DNA from: an uncultured Chitinophaga sp.
GTDB lineage: Bacteria > Bacteroidota > Bacteroidia > Chitinophagales > Chitinophagaceae
DNA length: 64,000 nucleotides
Direction of reading: 5' to 3'
Assembly: GCF_946479755.1 (NCBI RefSeq)
Contig: NZ_CAMLHC010000008.1
Span: 186,001 to 250,000, forward strand
A program made the translations under genes and the position numbers. Under the pieces are notes generated by a model. That model saw only the letters and a list, made by a program, of their open reading frames with translations, did not search any database and was not told the DNA's origin. Each line of letters begins with the position of its first letter. The first letter of the stretch is position 1. Shown here in pieces: positions 44,708 to 53,600 of this stretch.

Positions 44708-44967
44708 AAATCAAGATATGGTTTATCCGCGTTGGGTTAAAATTACTGACTTAGGTTTTTTCAATTCTTCCTGGCAAAGAGCTAAAACAATGCCAAAAAC
44801 GTAAAATAAATACTCTTTATTGTAAATTACTAAAAAAATTATGAAAAAAAATTCAAAACCACCGTTTTTGGGAAAGTTGCCCCTTTAGGTGCCGTCGTAT
44901 TTTCTTAACTTCGCACAATTTTAATCAATTATTGTCTAAATAACATCAAAGGGCGGGGAATTGTTTT

Positions 44968-47900
44968 ATGTCCAGCAAATATCAGGAATATAACCAACTG
45001 AATTTACCTCAGATAGAGAAAGATATACTTCAGCAATGGGAGCTTCAGCAGGCTTTTGAAAAAAGCGTGGAAGTACGCGATGGCGCTACGCCGTTCGTAT
45101 TTTATGAAGGTCCGCCCAGCGCCAATGGTTTACCCGGTATTCACCACGTGATTTCGCGTACCCTGAAAGACCTGGTGTGCCGCTACAAGACCATGAAAGG
45201 TTTCCAGGTGAAACGTAAGGGCGGATGGGATACCCATGGACTGCCGGTGGAACTGGGTGTGGAAAAGACCCTGGGAATCACTAAAGAAGATATTGGTAAA
45301 AAAATCTCTGTCGCGGACTATAACGAGACTTGCCGGAAAGAAGTTTTGAAATATAAAGACAAATGGGATGACCTCACCCAGAAAATGGGCTATTGGGTAG
45401 ATCTGAAAGATCCTTATATCACATTTGACAATAAATACATTGAGTCGCTCTGGTGGAGTTTACAGACCCTGTACAAAAAAGGACTGTTATATAAAAGCGT
45501 AAGCATCCAGCCGTACTCCCCGGCAGCCGGGACCGGTCTCAGCTCTCATGAACTGAACCAGCCTGGAACTTATAAGGACGTAAAGGACACCACGGTGGTA
45601 GCCATGTTCAAGGCGAAAAAAGCGGAGAATTCCCAATTCCTGTTTGACGCCGCCGGATCCGAAGAGGTGTTCTTCCTGGCCTGGACCACTACTCCCTGGA
45701 CCCTGCCTTCCAACCTTGGCCTTACTGTGGGCGCCAATATCCAGTATGTGCTGGTGAGCACTTTCAACCAGTATACGCACCTGCCGGTGAATGTGGTAAT
45801 GGCAAAAGACCTGCTGGGCAAGTACTTCAAAGCAGAAGGCGAAAATGCCGACTTCGCAGCTTACAAGGAAGGCGATAAAATAATTCCATGGAAAATACTG
45901 GCCAGCTTCAAAGGCAGCCAGCTGGAAAATATCCGTTACGAGCAACTGCTGCCTTATACACAGCCCGAAGAAGGTGATCCGTTCCGCGTGATCATCGGCG
46001 ACTTTGTGACCACCGAAGACGGTACCGGTATCGTGCACACTGCTCCGGCTTTTGGTGCAGATGACAACCGCGTCGGTAAAAAATACGGCATCGGTATCCT
46101 GACGCTGGTGGACCGCGAAGGTAAGTTTACCGACAACGTAGGCGAGTTTTCCGGCAGATATGTAAAAAATTACAAAGATGACCCGGACTACAAAGATGTG
46201 GACGTTGACATCGCGGTAAAGCTGAAGAAAGAGAACCGGGCCTTTAAAGTAGAAAAATACGAACACACTTATCCTCACTGCTGGCGTACGGATAAGCCGG
46301 TATTATATTACCCGCTCGACGCCTGGTTCATCAGGACCACTGCGCTGAAAGACCGGATGGTGGAGCTGAATAAGACCATTAACTGGAAACCGGCCTTCAC
46401 CGGTACCGGCCGTTTCGGCAACTGGCTGGAGAACATGGTGGACTGGAACCTGAGCCGCAGCCGTTACTGGGGTACGCCTTTGCCCATCTGGCGTACGGAA
46501 GATGGCAGTGAAGAAATATGCATCGGCGGTATCGACGAACTGAACGCCGAAATCCGTAAGGCCAATGAAGTGCTGGGTGGCGACGTAAACAAGTCCTACC
46601 TGCATGAGGGCATCCTTGACCTGCACAAACCCTATGTAGATGATATCGTACTGGTAAGCCCTTCGGGTAAGCCGATGCGCCGCGAACCGGACCTGATTGA
46701 TGTATGGTTCGACAGCGGGGCTATGCCTTACGCACAGTGGCATTATCCGTTTGAAAACAAGGAGTTGCTGGACAAAGGGGAAGCATTCCCGGCTGATTTC
46801 ATTGCGGAAGGCGTGGACCAGACCCGTGGCTGGTTCTATACGCTGCATGCGCTCGGCGTGATGTTGTTCGACAATGTAGCATATAAAACAGTGGTTTCCA
46901 ATGGTTTGGTGCTGGATAAGAACGGACAGAAGATGAGTAAGCGCCTGGGCAACGTAGTCAATCCGTTCGAAACGATCGAACAATACGGTGCAGATGCTAC
47001 CCGCTGGTACCTGATCACCAACGCATCCCCGTGGGACAGCCTCAAATTTGACGTAAAAGGTATCGGCGAGGCGCAACGCAAGCTCTTTGGTACACTGTAC
47101 AATACTTACAACTTCTTCGCTATGTATGCTAATCTTGATAAGTTTACATACAGCGAAGCTTATATTCCGCTGCAGGAGCGTCCGGAAATTGACCGCTGGA
47201 TCATTTCTGTACTGAACTCCCTGGTTCGGGATGTGACCGCCTATTTTGATGATTATGAGCCTACTCAGGCGGGCAGGGCCATTGAGAACTTCGTGGATGA
47301 GCACCTGAGCAACTGGTATGTACGGTTATGCCGGCGCCGGTTCTGGAAGGGCGATTATGGCCATGACAAAATCAGTGCTTACCAGACATTGTACGAATGT
47401 TTGGAAAAAATTACACAATTGATGGCCCCGGTTTCCCCATTCTTCACAGACTGGATGTTTAACAACCTGAACCGTGTTAGTGGTCGCTTCAACGTGCAAT
47501 CCATCCACCACACTGATTTTCCGGTGTCTGACGCGGCTGCTATCGACGCCGGTCTGGAAGAAAGAATGCAGTTGGCCCAGGATATTTCCTCGCTGGTATT
47601 ATCCTTGCGTAAGAAGGTGAACATCAAAGTGAGGCAGCCCCTGCAGAAGATACTGATCCCTGTTTCCGGCAGCCACATGAAAGAGCAGGTTGAAAAAGTG
47701 GAGGATCTGATAAAAAGTGAGGTAAATGTCAAAGGGATTGATTATCTTACCGAAACAGGCGGTTTTATCAAGAAAAAGATTAAACCGAACTTCAAATCGC
47801 TCGGTAGCAAAATGGGCGCGAAGATGAAAGCTGTAGCTGCGGCCATTGTTGCATTTACGGATACAGACATCGCAGCTATTGAGCGTGATGGCCATTTCAA

Positions 47901-48294
47901 CCTGGCTGTCGATGGCGAGCAATTGCAGATACAACTCTCTGATGTTGAAATAATTTCCGAAGATATTCCTGGATGGACAGTCGCTAATAAAGGTGCTTTA
48001 ACGGTAGCGCTCGATATTACCATTACGGACCAGTTGCAGGACGAAGGAAATGCACGCGAACTGGTTAATCGTATACAGAAAATCCGGAAAGACAGCGGCT
48101 TCGAACTGACTGACAGAATTAACGTGACGGTAGAGACCGTAGACACGCTGAAGTCGGCGATTATAAACTATAATGACTATATTTGCACGGAAATTTTGGC
48201 AGATAGCTTGGATTTAGTGGAGCAATTACAGGGCGGAACAGAAATAGAGGTGAATGACCTTAAATTTAATGTATTAGTTAACAAAAAAAGCTAA
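44968..48294 (+). CDS. ileS: Isoleucine--tRNA ligase, type 2 (IleRS2) with inverted GIHH signature
   Basis: A 1108-residue class I synthetase charging tRNA-Ile. The usual HIGH tetrad is replaced by GIHH at residues 57-60 (context PPSANGLPGIHHV), while the second signature is normal, KMSKR at 655-659. The editing domain (CP1) is present with TTPWTLPSNLGL and the C-terminal region is of the long eukaryote-like IleS2 type, lacking the zinc-finger end of IleS1. Known: IleRS2 enzymes tolerate mupirocin, and GXHH variants of IleRS2 have been reported to be hyper-resistant. The histone-tailed DksA-like gene follows 6 bases later, probably in one operon. The 260-base leader shows no riboswitch that I can recognise. 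Confidence 0.95.
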   Translation: MSSKYQEYNQLNLPQIEKDILQQWELQQAFEKSVEVRDGATPFVFYEGPPSANGLPGIHHVISRTLKDLVCRYKTMKGFQVKRKGGWDTHGLPVELGVEKTLGITKEDIGKKISVADYNETCRKEVLKYKDKWDDLTQKMGYWVDLKDPYITFDNKYIESLWWSLQTLYKKGLLYKSVSIQPYSPAAGTGLSSHELNQPGTYKDVKDTTVVAMFKAKKAENSQFLFDAAGSEEVFFLAWTTTPWTLPSNLGLTVGANIQYVLVSTFNQYTHLPVNVVMAKDLLGKYFKAEGENADFAAYKEGDKIIPWKILASFKGSQLENIRYEQLLPYTQPEEGDPFRVIIGDFVTTEDGTGIVHTAPAFGADDNRVGKKYGIGILTLVDREGKFTDNVGEFSGRYVKNYKDDPDYKDVDVDIAVKLKKENRAFKVEKYEHTYPHCWRTDKPVLYYPLDAWFIRTTALKDRMVELNKTINWKPAFTGTGRFGNWLENMVDWNLSRSRYWGTPLPIWRTEDGSEEICIGGIDELNAEIRKANEVLGGDVNKSYLHEGILDLHKPYVDDIVLVSPSGKPMRREPDLIDVWFDSGAMPYAQWHYPFENKELLDKGEAFPADFIAEGVDQTRGWFYTLHALGVMLFDNVAYKTVVSNGLVLDKNGQKMSKRLGNVVNPFETIEQYGADATRWYLITNASPWDSLKFDVKGIGEAQRKLFGTLYNTYNFFAMYANLDKFTYSEAYIPLQERPEIDRWIISVLNSLVRDVTAYFDDYEPTQAGRAIENFVDEHLSNWYVRLCRRRFWKGDYGHDKISAYQTLYECLEKITQLMAPVSPFFTDWMFNNLNRVSGRFNVQSIHHTDFPVSDAAAIDAGLEERMQLAQDISSLVLSLRKKVNIKVRQPLQKILIPVSGSHMKEQVEKVEDLIKSEVNVKGIDYLTETGGFIKKKIKPNFKSLGSKMGAKMKAVAAAIVAFTDTDIAAIERDGHFNLAVDGEQLQIQLSDVEIISEDIPGWTVANKGALTVALDITITDQLQDEGNARELVNRIQKIRKDSGFELTDRINVTVETVDTLKSAIINYNDYICTEILADSLDLVEQLQGGTEIEVNDLKFNVLVNKKS

Positions 48295-48300
48295 TCCCCC

Positions 48301-49374
48301 ATGGCAACAAAAAAGAAGGTTGCTAGTAAATCGACCCAAAAGGTAGCTCAGGTGAAGAAAGCTGCACCAAAAAAGGCTGCACCTGCGAAAAAGGCCGCCA
48401 AACCTGCTCCAGCGAAAAAGGCTGCGTCTGCCGCTCCTAAAAAAGTGGCCGCCGCCAAAAAAGCAGCAGCCAAGCCCGCCAAACCCGCAGCAAAAAAAGC
48501 CGTCGTAGCCAAAGCAGCAGTGAAGAAAACCGCCGCTACCCCCAAAAACGTAATTAAAAAGGCTCCAGCCGCAAAAAACAGTAAAACATCGTCCGTCCCG
48601 AAAGTTGCTGTACCTGCAAAGAAGACCGTTAAAAAAGAGCCTGCTGTAAAGCAGCAAGTGGTCACTAAAAGTGTTGCCGCTGAAAAAGAAAAACCATTAA
48701 TTTCTAAGTCAGAAGAAAAAGAACTTAAAACAATGGCAGTAAAGAAAGCAGATACAAAGGAACAAGTTGCTAAGGTGAAAGAATCCCCTAAAAAAGCAGC
48801 CGAGAAACCTGCCGTAAAGGCCGAGAAATCAGCGAAATCCGAGAAAACCGAGAAAACCGAGAAACCCGAGAAAACAGAAAAACCGGAAAAAGCTGAAAAA
48901 GCCGAAAAAGCAGAGAAAAAAGGTGGAAAGGCTTCACAGGTCGCTTATCAGCCTGAATTTACCAAATCAGTGCTCGATCAGCCCGAACCAACTTCCGGCC
49001 CCCTTTACCGATATAGTGATGCAGACCTGCAGGAATTCCGGGAACTGATCCAGAAGAAACTGGAGTTCGCCAAAAAAGAACTGGTTTATCTGCAAGGCCT
49101 CATTACCCGCAAAGACGAAGCAGGTACTGATGATACTGAAAACAAATACATGAGCATGGAAGATGGCAGCGGCTCCCAGGAAAGGGAACAGCTGAACCAG
49201 ATGGCCAGCCGCCAGATCCAGTTCATCGACCACCTGGAAAAAGCCATGATGCGCATCGAAAATAAAACCTACGGCATCTGCCGCGTCACCGGCAAGCTGA
49301 TAGACAAAGCACGCCTCCGCGCCGTGCCGCACGCCACTCTGAGCATTGAAGCCAAGCTGGCCAAGAGCAAATAA
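48301..49374 (+). CDS. TraR/DksA-like protein with a long histone-H1-like Lys/Ala tail
   Basis: A 357-residue protein in two parts. Residues 1 to about 215 are low-complexity and strongly basic (KKAAPAKKAAKPAPAKKAA, KTEKPEKTEKPEKAEK type repeats), like histone H1 tails or bacterial HctB/AlgP-type DNA binders. Residues about 230-357 form a coiled coil and a DksA/TraR-like end: YSDADLQEFRELIQKKLEFAKKELVYLQGLI, then YGICRVTGKLIDKARLRAVPHATLSIEAK. Only one of the four zinc cysteines remains (CxxT, and no C-terminal CxxC), as is common in Bacteroidota homologues. Inference: an RNA-polymerase secondary-channel factor or nucleoid protein whose tail binds DNA. Six bases after ileS. Confidence 0.85.
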   Translation: MATKKKVASKSTQKVAQVKKAAPKKAAPAKKAAKPAPAKKAASAAPKKVAAAKKAAAKPAKPAAKKAVVAKAAVKKTAATPKNVIKKAPAAKNSKTSSVPKVAVPAKKTVKKEPAVKQQVVTKSVAAEKEKPLISKSEEKELKTMAVKKADTKEQVAKVKESPKKAAEKPAVKAEKSAKSEKTEKTEKPEKTEKPEKAEKAEKAEKKGGKASQVAYQPEFTKSVLDQPEPTSGPLYRYSDADLQEFRELIQKKLEFAKKELVYLQGLITRKDEAGTDDTENKYMSMEDGSGSQEREQLNQMASRQIQFIDHLEKAMMRIENKTYGICRVTGKLIDKARLRAVPHATLSIEAKLAKSK

Positions 49375-49387
49375 AAAATGTTATACT

Positions 49388-49435
49388 ATAAACGAAAAAC
49401 GGGATTTGAGTCATCAAATCCCGTTTTTCGTTTAT
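49388..49435. terminator. Bidirectional terminator, 22-bp perfect stem
   Basis: Arms 49388-49409 and 49414-49435 pair perfectly around a 4-base loop (GTCA). It lies between the DksA-like gene and the convergent glycosyltransferase gene. Confidence 0.85.
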
Positions 49436-49451
49436 GGCTTACTGTCATCAC

Positions 49452-50960
49452 CTAACAGTCTGCGTGCTTCTTTTTACTCAGCTGCCGCATCGCAAAATAC
49501 ACCAGCCCGGCTCCCGCCAGCCCCACAAGACTACCGATGCCAATGTTGCGCGCCTGCTTTTTACTGATGGCAGGCAACCGGAATTTTTTGGACGGACTCG
49601 CAGGTGCAATGTCCAGCAGCGGCGCCAACGACAAACCCGTAATGATCTTGTCGGCAACCTTTTCTACATATGCCCGTTGATACTGTGGACAAAATGCAAC
49701 ACCGATGCCCGCTTCGGTCAACAGTTGGGTATCCTGCTTACCATCTCCCACATAAATAATATTCTGCGTGTGAATGTTATACTGCTCCGCTACATACGGC
49801 AACACCGCGCTTTTGCAATACTCGCCGTTCTTCAGAAAATAATCCGGCACCGTTAACTCACCGGTGGCCACGCTGTTGACTAAATGCAGTTTGTTGGCCA
49901 ATACGAAGTCCATCCCCAGCTGATTTTTGATATGCCGTGCCACCATCCCGAAACCATCTGTGATCAGGCCGCAGGCATAGCCTCTTTTCTTCAGCTCCTG
50001 CACTACCTCGCGGATGCCCGGTATCAGCGGAATAGCATCTGCCACTTCCAGTAGTTCTGCAATATTACGGCCTTCGAAAAGCGCTGCGGTCTGCTGCAGA
50101 CGGGTAAGCGGATCTGCTTCTGCGGCCATGATCCGCTGTAGCTCTTCTTCCTGGTCAAACGCTATCGCCGCCCATTGCAGATAGTTCTGTGTGAAAACTG
50201 CATGGTCCAGGTTAAAGATGACCATCTTCTGCAACTTATCAATGGACTCCAGGATAGAGTACTCCATCTGTTCCCTGATCAGGTTGATGTTTCCCAGTGT
50301 TTCCAGGTTTTCCTGCGGAATGTTTTCCGCTTTCCGTAAAATAGTTCTCGATACTTCGCGGGACATTTTGCTCAGCTGTTCCCATGTCTGCATCGCGTTT
50401 TCCACCTTGCCGATATTGGCTTCCACAATGCGGGCGCCCAACTGGTGCATGTCTATCAGCAACCCGATATCCACGCCGTAGTCATTTTCAAATTGTACCT
50501 GCGACAACATGGACTTGCGCCCTGCTATCATACCGCTCAGTGGCTGCTGAAAATGAGCGAGGTCAGGATACAGAATACTCAGCAGCGGCTTGGCCACTAA
50601 CTGTGTGACCCTGCCTGCCTGCCTTTCAAAGTAGGATTTGACGAAGTCTGCTTCGCCGCGCTCGATAGGATCTGTTAATAAGTCTACAATATTATCAGGA
50701 TACGTAAGAATGTCACCATCAACATAGGCGATGATTTCATGTTTGGCGGCCATCATACCTTCCCGCATGGAAATACCTTTCCCCCGCTGGCTGCTGGTAA
50801 TAACCCTCACCTGTTCCTTCATGGCTTCTTCCACTGTGTTGTCCGTGGAATTATCATCTACCACAATAATCTCAATTTTGCGTGTGGTCTTCTTTACGGT
50901 CTTTATTACCTGGCGTATGGTGGCCCCTTCGTTTAATACAGGAATTACGATAGAAATCAT
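49452..50960 (-). CDS. GpgS-like glycosyltransferase fused to a HAD domain lacking its nucleophile
   Basis: A 502-residue fusion. Residues 1-245 are a GT-A glycosyltransferase closest by motif to glucosyl-3-phosphoglycerate synthase (GT81): VVDDNSTDNT, DGD at 81-83, and the characteristic RVTQLVAKPLLSILYPDL, FQQPLSGMIAGRK and YGVDIGLLIDMHQLG. Residues about 246-450 are a SerB-like HAD fold with motif II LITDG and motif IV YVGDGKQD, but motif I reads FNLDHAVF, so the nucleophilic Asp is Asn250. A hydrophobic helix (IGIGSLVGLAGAGLVYFAM) and basic tail end the protein. Inference: a glucosylglycerate-type osmolyte synthase whose phosphatase part is inactive or regulatory. It is a single gene. Confidence 0.8.
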   Translation of the reverse strand: MISIVIPVLNEGATIRQVIKTVKKTTRKIEIIVVDDNSTDNTVEEAMKEQVRVITSSQRGKGISMREGMMAAKHEIIAYVDGDILTYPDNIVDLLTDPIERGEADFVKSYFERQAGRVTQLVAKPLLSILYPDLAHFQQPLSGMIAGRKSMLSQVQFENDYGVDIGLLIDMHQLGARIVEANIGKVENAMQTWEQLSKMSREVSRTILRKAENIPQENLETLGNINLIREQMEYSILESIDKLQKMVIFNLDHAVFTQNYLQWAAIAFDQEEELQRIMAAEADPLTRLQQTAALFEGRNIAELLEVADAIPLIPGIREVVQELKKRGYACGLITDGFGMVARHIKNQLGMDFVLANKLHLVNSVATGELTVPDYFLKNGEYCKSAVLPYVAEQYNIHTQNIIYVGDGKQDTQLLTEAGIGVAFCPQYQRAYVEKVADKIITGLSLAPLLDIAPASPSKKFRLPAISKKQARNIGIGSLVGLAGAGLVYFAMRQLSKKKHADC

Positions 50961-51107
50961 AGGAGTTCGCTATGTTAAAAGGTTAAAGAAATAAACATGC
51001 TGCAAAGAGCTGGTTGGCATTATCTGATCGAGTATAACAAAAACAGTACCAGAAAAAACGGGGAGATGTAGGCCAGACAATGATTTGCGGATTTCTGCAC
51101 TCGTTGT

Positions 51108-51149
51108 TTTTTGATTTGAAGGAGACAGATAACTCCTTCAAATCAAAAA
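51108..51149. terminator. Terminator of the ABC exporter gene
   Basis: TTTTTGATTTGAAGGAG (51108-51124) pairs perfectly with its complement at 51133-51149 around an 8-base loop. It lies 27 bases past the stop of the minus-strand gene at 51176; the T-run is on the minus-strand transcript. Confidence 0.75.
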
Positions 51150-51175
51150 CTATCTTTCAAAATTTAATATAAATT

Positions 51176-53008
51176 TTATTTGAACTCCTGCATTTCTACC
51201 AGTTTATGGTAGATGCCTTCGCGGGAAAGCAGATCGTCGTGTGTGCCGCGTTCTTTGATTTCACCCTGGTCCATGACCACGATTTCATGCGCATGCTGTA
51301 TGGTGCTCAACCGGTGTGCAATCACAATCGTGGTGCGGTTTTGCATCAGTTTGTCGAGCGCCGCCTGTACCAGCTTTTCAGATTCTGTGTCGAGTGCGGA
51401 GGTAGCTTCATCTAAAATCAATATCGGCGGGTTTTTAAAGATCGCTCTGGCGATGGTAAGGCGCTGACGTTGTCCTCCGCTGAGTTTGAGACCACGGTCG
51501 CCAATAGAGGTATCGTATCCGTTTTCCAGCTGTTCGATGAACTCATGCGCGTTGGCAATCTTAGCCGCACGTATGACCGCTTCACGGTCTGCTTCCGGAT
51601 GCCCGAAAGCAATGTTGTTGAACACGGTATCATTGAACAATACCGCTTCCTGCGATACTACGCCAATGAGCGAACGAAGATCGTTCAGCCGCAGGTCGCG
51701 TATATCGGTGCCGTCTATACGAAGTGAGCCTTCGTTCACATCATAAAAGCGGGGCAGGATGTCTGCCATGGTCGATTTACCCGCGCCGCTGCGGCCTACC
51801 AGCGCAATCATCTGTCCTTTGCGGATGGTCAGGTTGATGTCTTTCAGCACATATTGCTGCTCGTATCTGAAAGAAACGTTATTGTATTCAATCTTGTCTT
51901 CAAACGTACTGATCGCCTTTGCGTTGGCTTTCTCCTGAACGGCCACGGGCGAATCCAGTATGTTGAAGATGCGCTCGCTCGCTACCATACCGCGTTGCAT
52001 GGTGGTAATAGCAGTAGAGATATTTTTCGCCGGTTGCATGATCTGCGAATAAAATACCAGGTAGGTCATGAACGTGGCGCCGGTAAGCAGGTCACTGCCA
52101 TGCAGTACCAGCGTGCCCCCGTAGATCACCAGCACAATCACTACTACCACGCCGAGTATTTCAGATACGGGAGAAGCCAGCTCACGCTGATTGAACATGG
52201 ATTTGCTCACACTCACAAAACGATGGTTGACGTCGCCGAATTTTTTCTGCATGAAAGGCGCTGCCGTAAAGGATTGTATGATGCGGATACCACCCAGTGT
52301 TTCTTCTGTTACGTTCAGGATTTTACCCAGCAGCTCCTGGCTGAACCATCCTTTTTGTTTCAGCTTTTTAGAGATATAGGATATTAACGCACCGGAAATG
52401 GGGAAGAATACGATGGTGAAAATGGTGAGTTTGACAGAGAGGTAAAAGAGCGCTGCAAAATAACCGATAATGATGAACGGATCGCGCAGCAGGATTTGTA
52501 TAGCATTCACTACCGAGCCTTCAATTTCCTGTACGTCGTTGGTCATCACTGACAGCAGGTCGCCCTTCTGTTTTTCACTGTAGTAGCCCAGGGATTGTTC
52601 TGTATATTTTTTATACAGATTGGTCCGTAAGCGGGAGAGCATGGTCATCTTCATCCGTGTTACCACGCGGGCGCTCATATAGCGGCCCAGGTTGGCGATG
52701 GTGATACAAACGCCAATCACAGCACATACAAAGTACAAAGCGCTTTCTTTGGAGCCGCTGCTGCGGATGAAGTAGTTAAAGTAATAGTTAAAAAGATCGA
52801 TGAAGTAAGTGATGGTAAAAGAAAACGAGGGGCGGGCAAGCACTTCCGGCGTAGCCGATACCTGGTCGAAGATCACATTCAGCAACGGAATCAGCATGGC
52901 GAAGTTGACCATGCCGAAAATGATACCAACGAGGGTATATATAATATATTCCGGAACATAATGATGCAGCGGGGTGGCATATCCCAGTAATCGCCTGAAA
53001 GTCTTCAT
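51176..53008 (-). CDS. MsbA-like ABC exporter (permease-ATPase fusion)
   Basis: A 610-residue half-transporter. The N-terminal exporter domain has six membrane helices (about 20-310). The ATPase domain has Walker A GRSGAGKSTMA, Q-loop VSQEAVLFNDTV, signature LSGGQRQRLTIARAI, Walker B PILILDEATSALD and H-loop VIAHRLSTI. The layout and length match MsbA and related lipid/multidrug exporters. The frame is open to 53050 with a TTG, but MKTFRRLLGYATP at 53008 is the normal start. Substrate is probably lipid A core or another lipid, by family analogy only. It is a single gene with its own terminator. Confidence 0.92.
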   Translation of the reverse strand: MKTFRRLLGYATPLHHYVPEYIIYTLVGIIFGMVNFAMLIPLLNVIFDQVSATPEVLARPSFSFTITYFIDLFNYYFNYFIRSSGSKESALYFVCAVIGVCITIANLGRYMSARVVTRMKMTMLSRLRTNLYKKYTEQSLGYYSEKQKGDLLSVMTNDVQEIEGSVVNAIQILLRDPFIIIGYFAALFYLSVKLTIFTIVFFPISGALISYISKKLKQKGWFSQELLGKILNVTEETLGGIRIIQSFTAAPFMQKKFGDVNHRFVSVSKSMFNQRELASPVSEILGVVVVIVLVIYGGTLVLHGSDLLTGATFMTYLVFYSQIMQPAKNISTAITTMQRGMVASERIFNILDSPVAVQEKANAKAISTFEDKIEYNNVSFRYEQQYVLKDINLTIRKGQMIALVGRSGAGKSTMADILPRFYDVNEGSLRIDGTDIRDLRLNDLRSLIGVVSQEAVLFNDTVFNNIAFGHPEADREAVIRAAKIANAHEFIEQLENGYDTSIGDRGLKLSGGQRQRLTIARAIFKNPPILILDEATSALDTESEKLVQAALDKLMQNRTTIVIAHRLSTIQHAHEIVVMDQGEIKERGTHDDLLSREGIYHKLVEMQEFK

Positions 53009-53213
53009 TCCTGATGCTTGACGTTTTATTAGCAGACAAAAATAGCACAATTAAGTGACCCCCTGCCCGCAAATAGGCCCAATCTTTCCCGGAAATGGTT
53101 AATTTCGCGTATAACAGGGCTGTTCGCGGCTGTCCCCTGTTGACGGCGGTATATCATAAATATATTATTATTGTGCATATGAGCTGTTTTGTTAACGATT
53201 AAAATTGAATGCA

Positions 53214-53594
53214 ATGCAGGAAACTAAAAGGCAAAAGCAAATAGGACAATTAATACAGGAGGAGCTGAGCAATGTGTTTCAGCGGATGGGGTTCAATGTA
53301 GTGGAAGGAGGCATGATTTCCATTGCTGCTGTTAAAATGACGCCTGACCTGCTGGAAGCGAAGGTATATCTGAGCATGTTTCAGATAAAGTCTCCCGATG
53401 AGATGCTGGAGCGTATCAAAGACAGAATGGGGGAAATTAAGAAAGCCCTGGGATTACGGGTGGGCAAGCAACTGCGCCGGATGCCGGAATTGGCTTTCTT
53501 CCTGGATGATACCCTGGATTATGTGTTTAAAATGGAAGAACTTTTCAAGAAAATAAAAGAAGACGATTCTCATATTAAAGGCGATAACCAATAA
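53214..53594 (+). CDS. rbfA: Ribosome-binding factor A
   Basis: A 126-residue 30S maturation factor with a KH-like fold. Typical start QETKRQKQIGQLIQEELSNVFQRM, middle ISIAAVKMTPDLLEAKVYLSMF and end ELAFFLDDTLDYVFKMEELFKKI. Two ATGs three codons apart (53205 and 53214) are possible; I use the second because homologues begin close to M-x-E-T-K-R-Q-K-Q. The FtsX-like permease gene starts 6 bases after the stop, so the two are co-transcribed. The end KEDDSHIKGDNQ is an unstructured tail. Confidence 0.93.
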   Translation: MQETKRQKQIGQLIQEELSNVFQRMGFNVVEGGMISIAAVKMTPDLLEAKVYLSMFQIKSPDEMLERIKDRMGEIKKALGLRVGKQLRRMPELAFFLDDTLDYVFKMEELFKKIKEDDSHIKGDNQ

Positions 53595-53600
53595 TCAGCT

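Noticed and set aside
44841..44888. 15-residue frame upstream of ileS as a leader peptide
   Set aside because: It contains no isoleucine codons and no attenuator hairpin follows; AT-rich chance frame.
45487..47304. Two long minus-strand frames opposite ileS
   Set aside because: Antisense shadows; no signal, motif or independent promoter.
48301..48950. Lysine/alanine-rich region considered as a frameshift or sequencing artefact
   Set aside because: The frame stays open into a normal DksA-like domain and the repeats encode regular KKA/EKTEKPEK patterns, so it is a real low-complexity tail.
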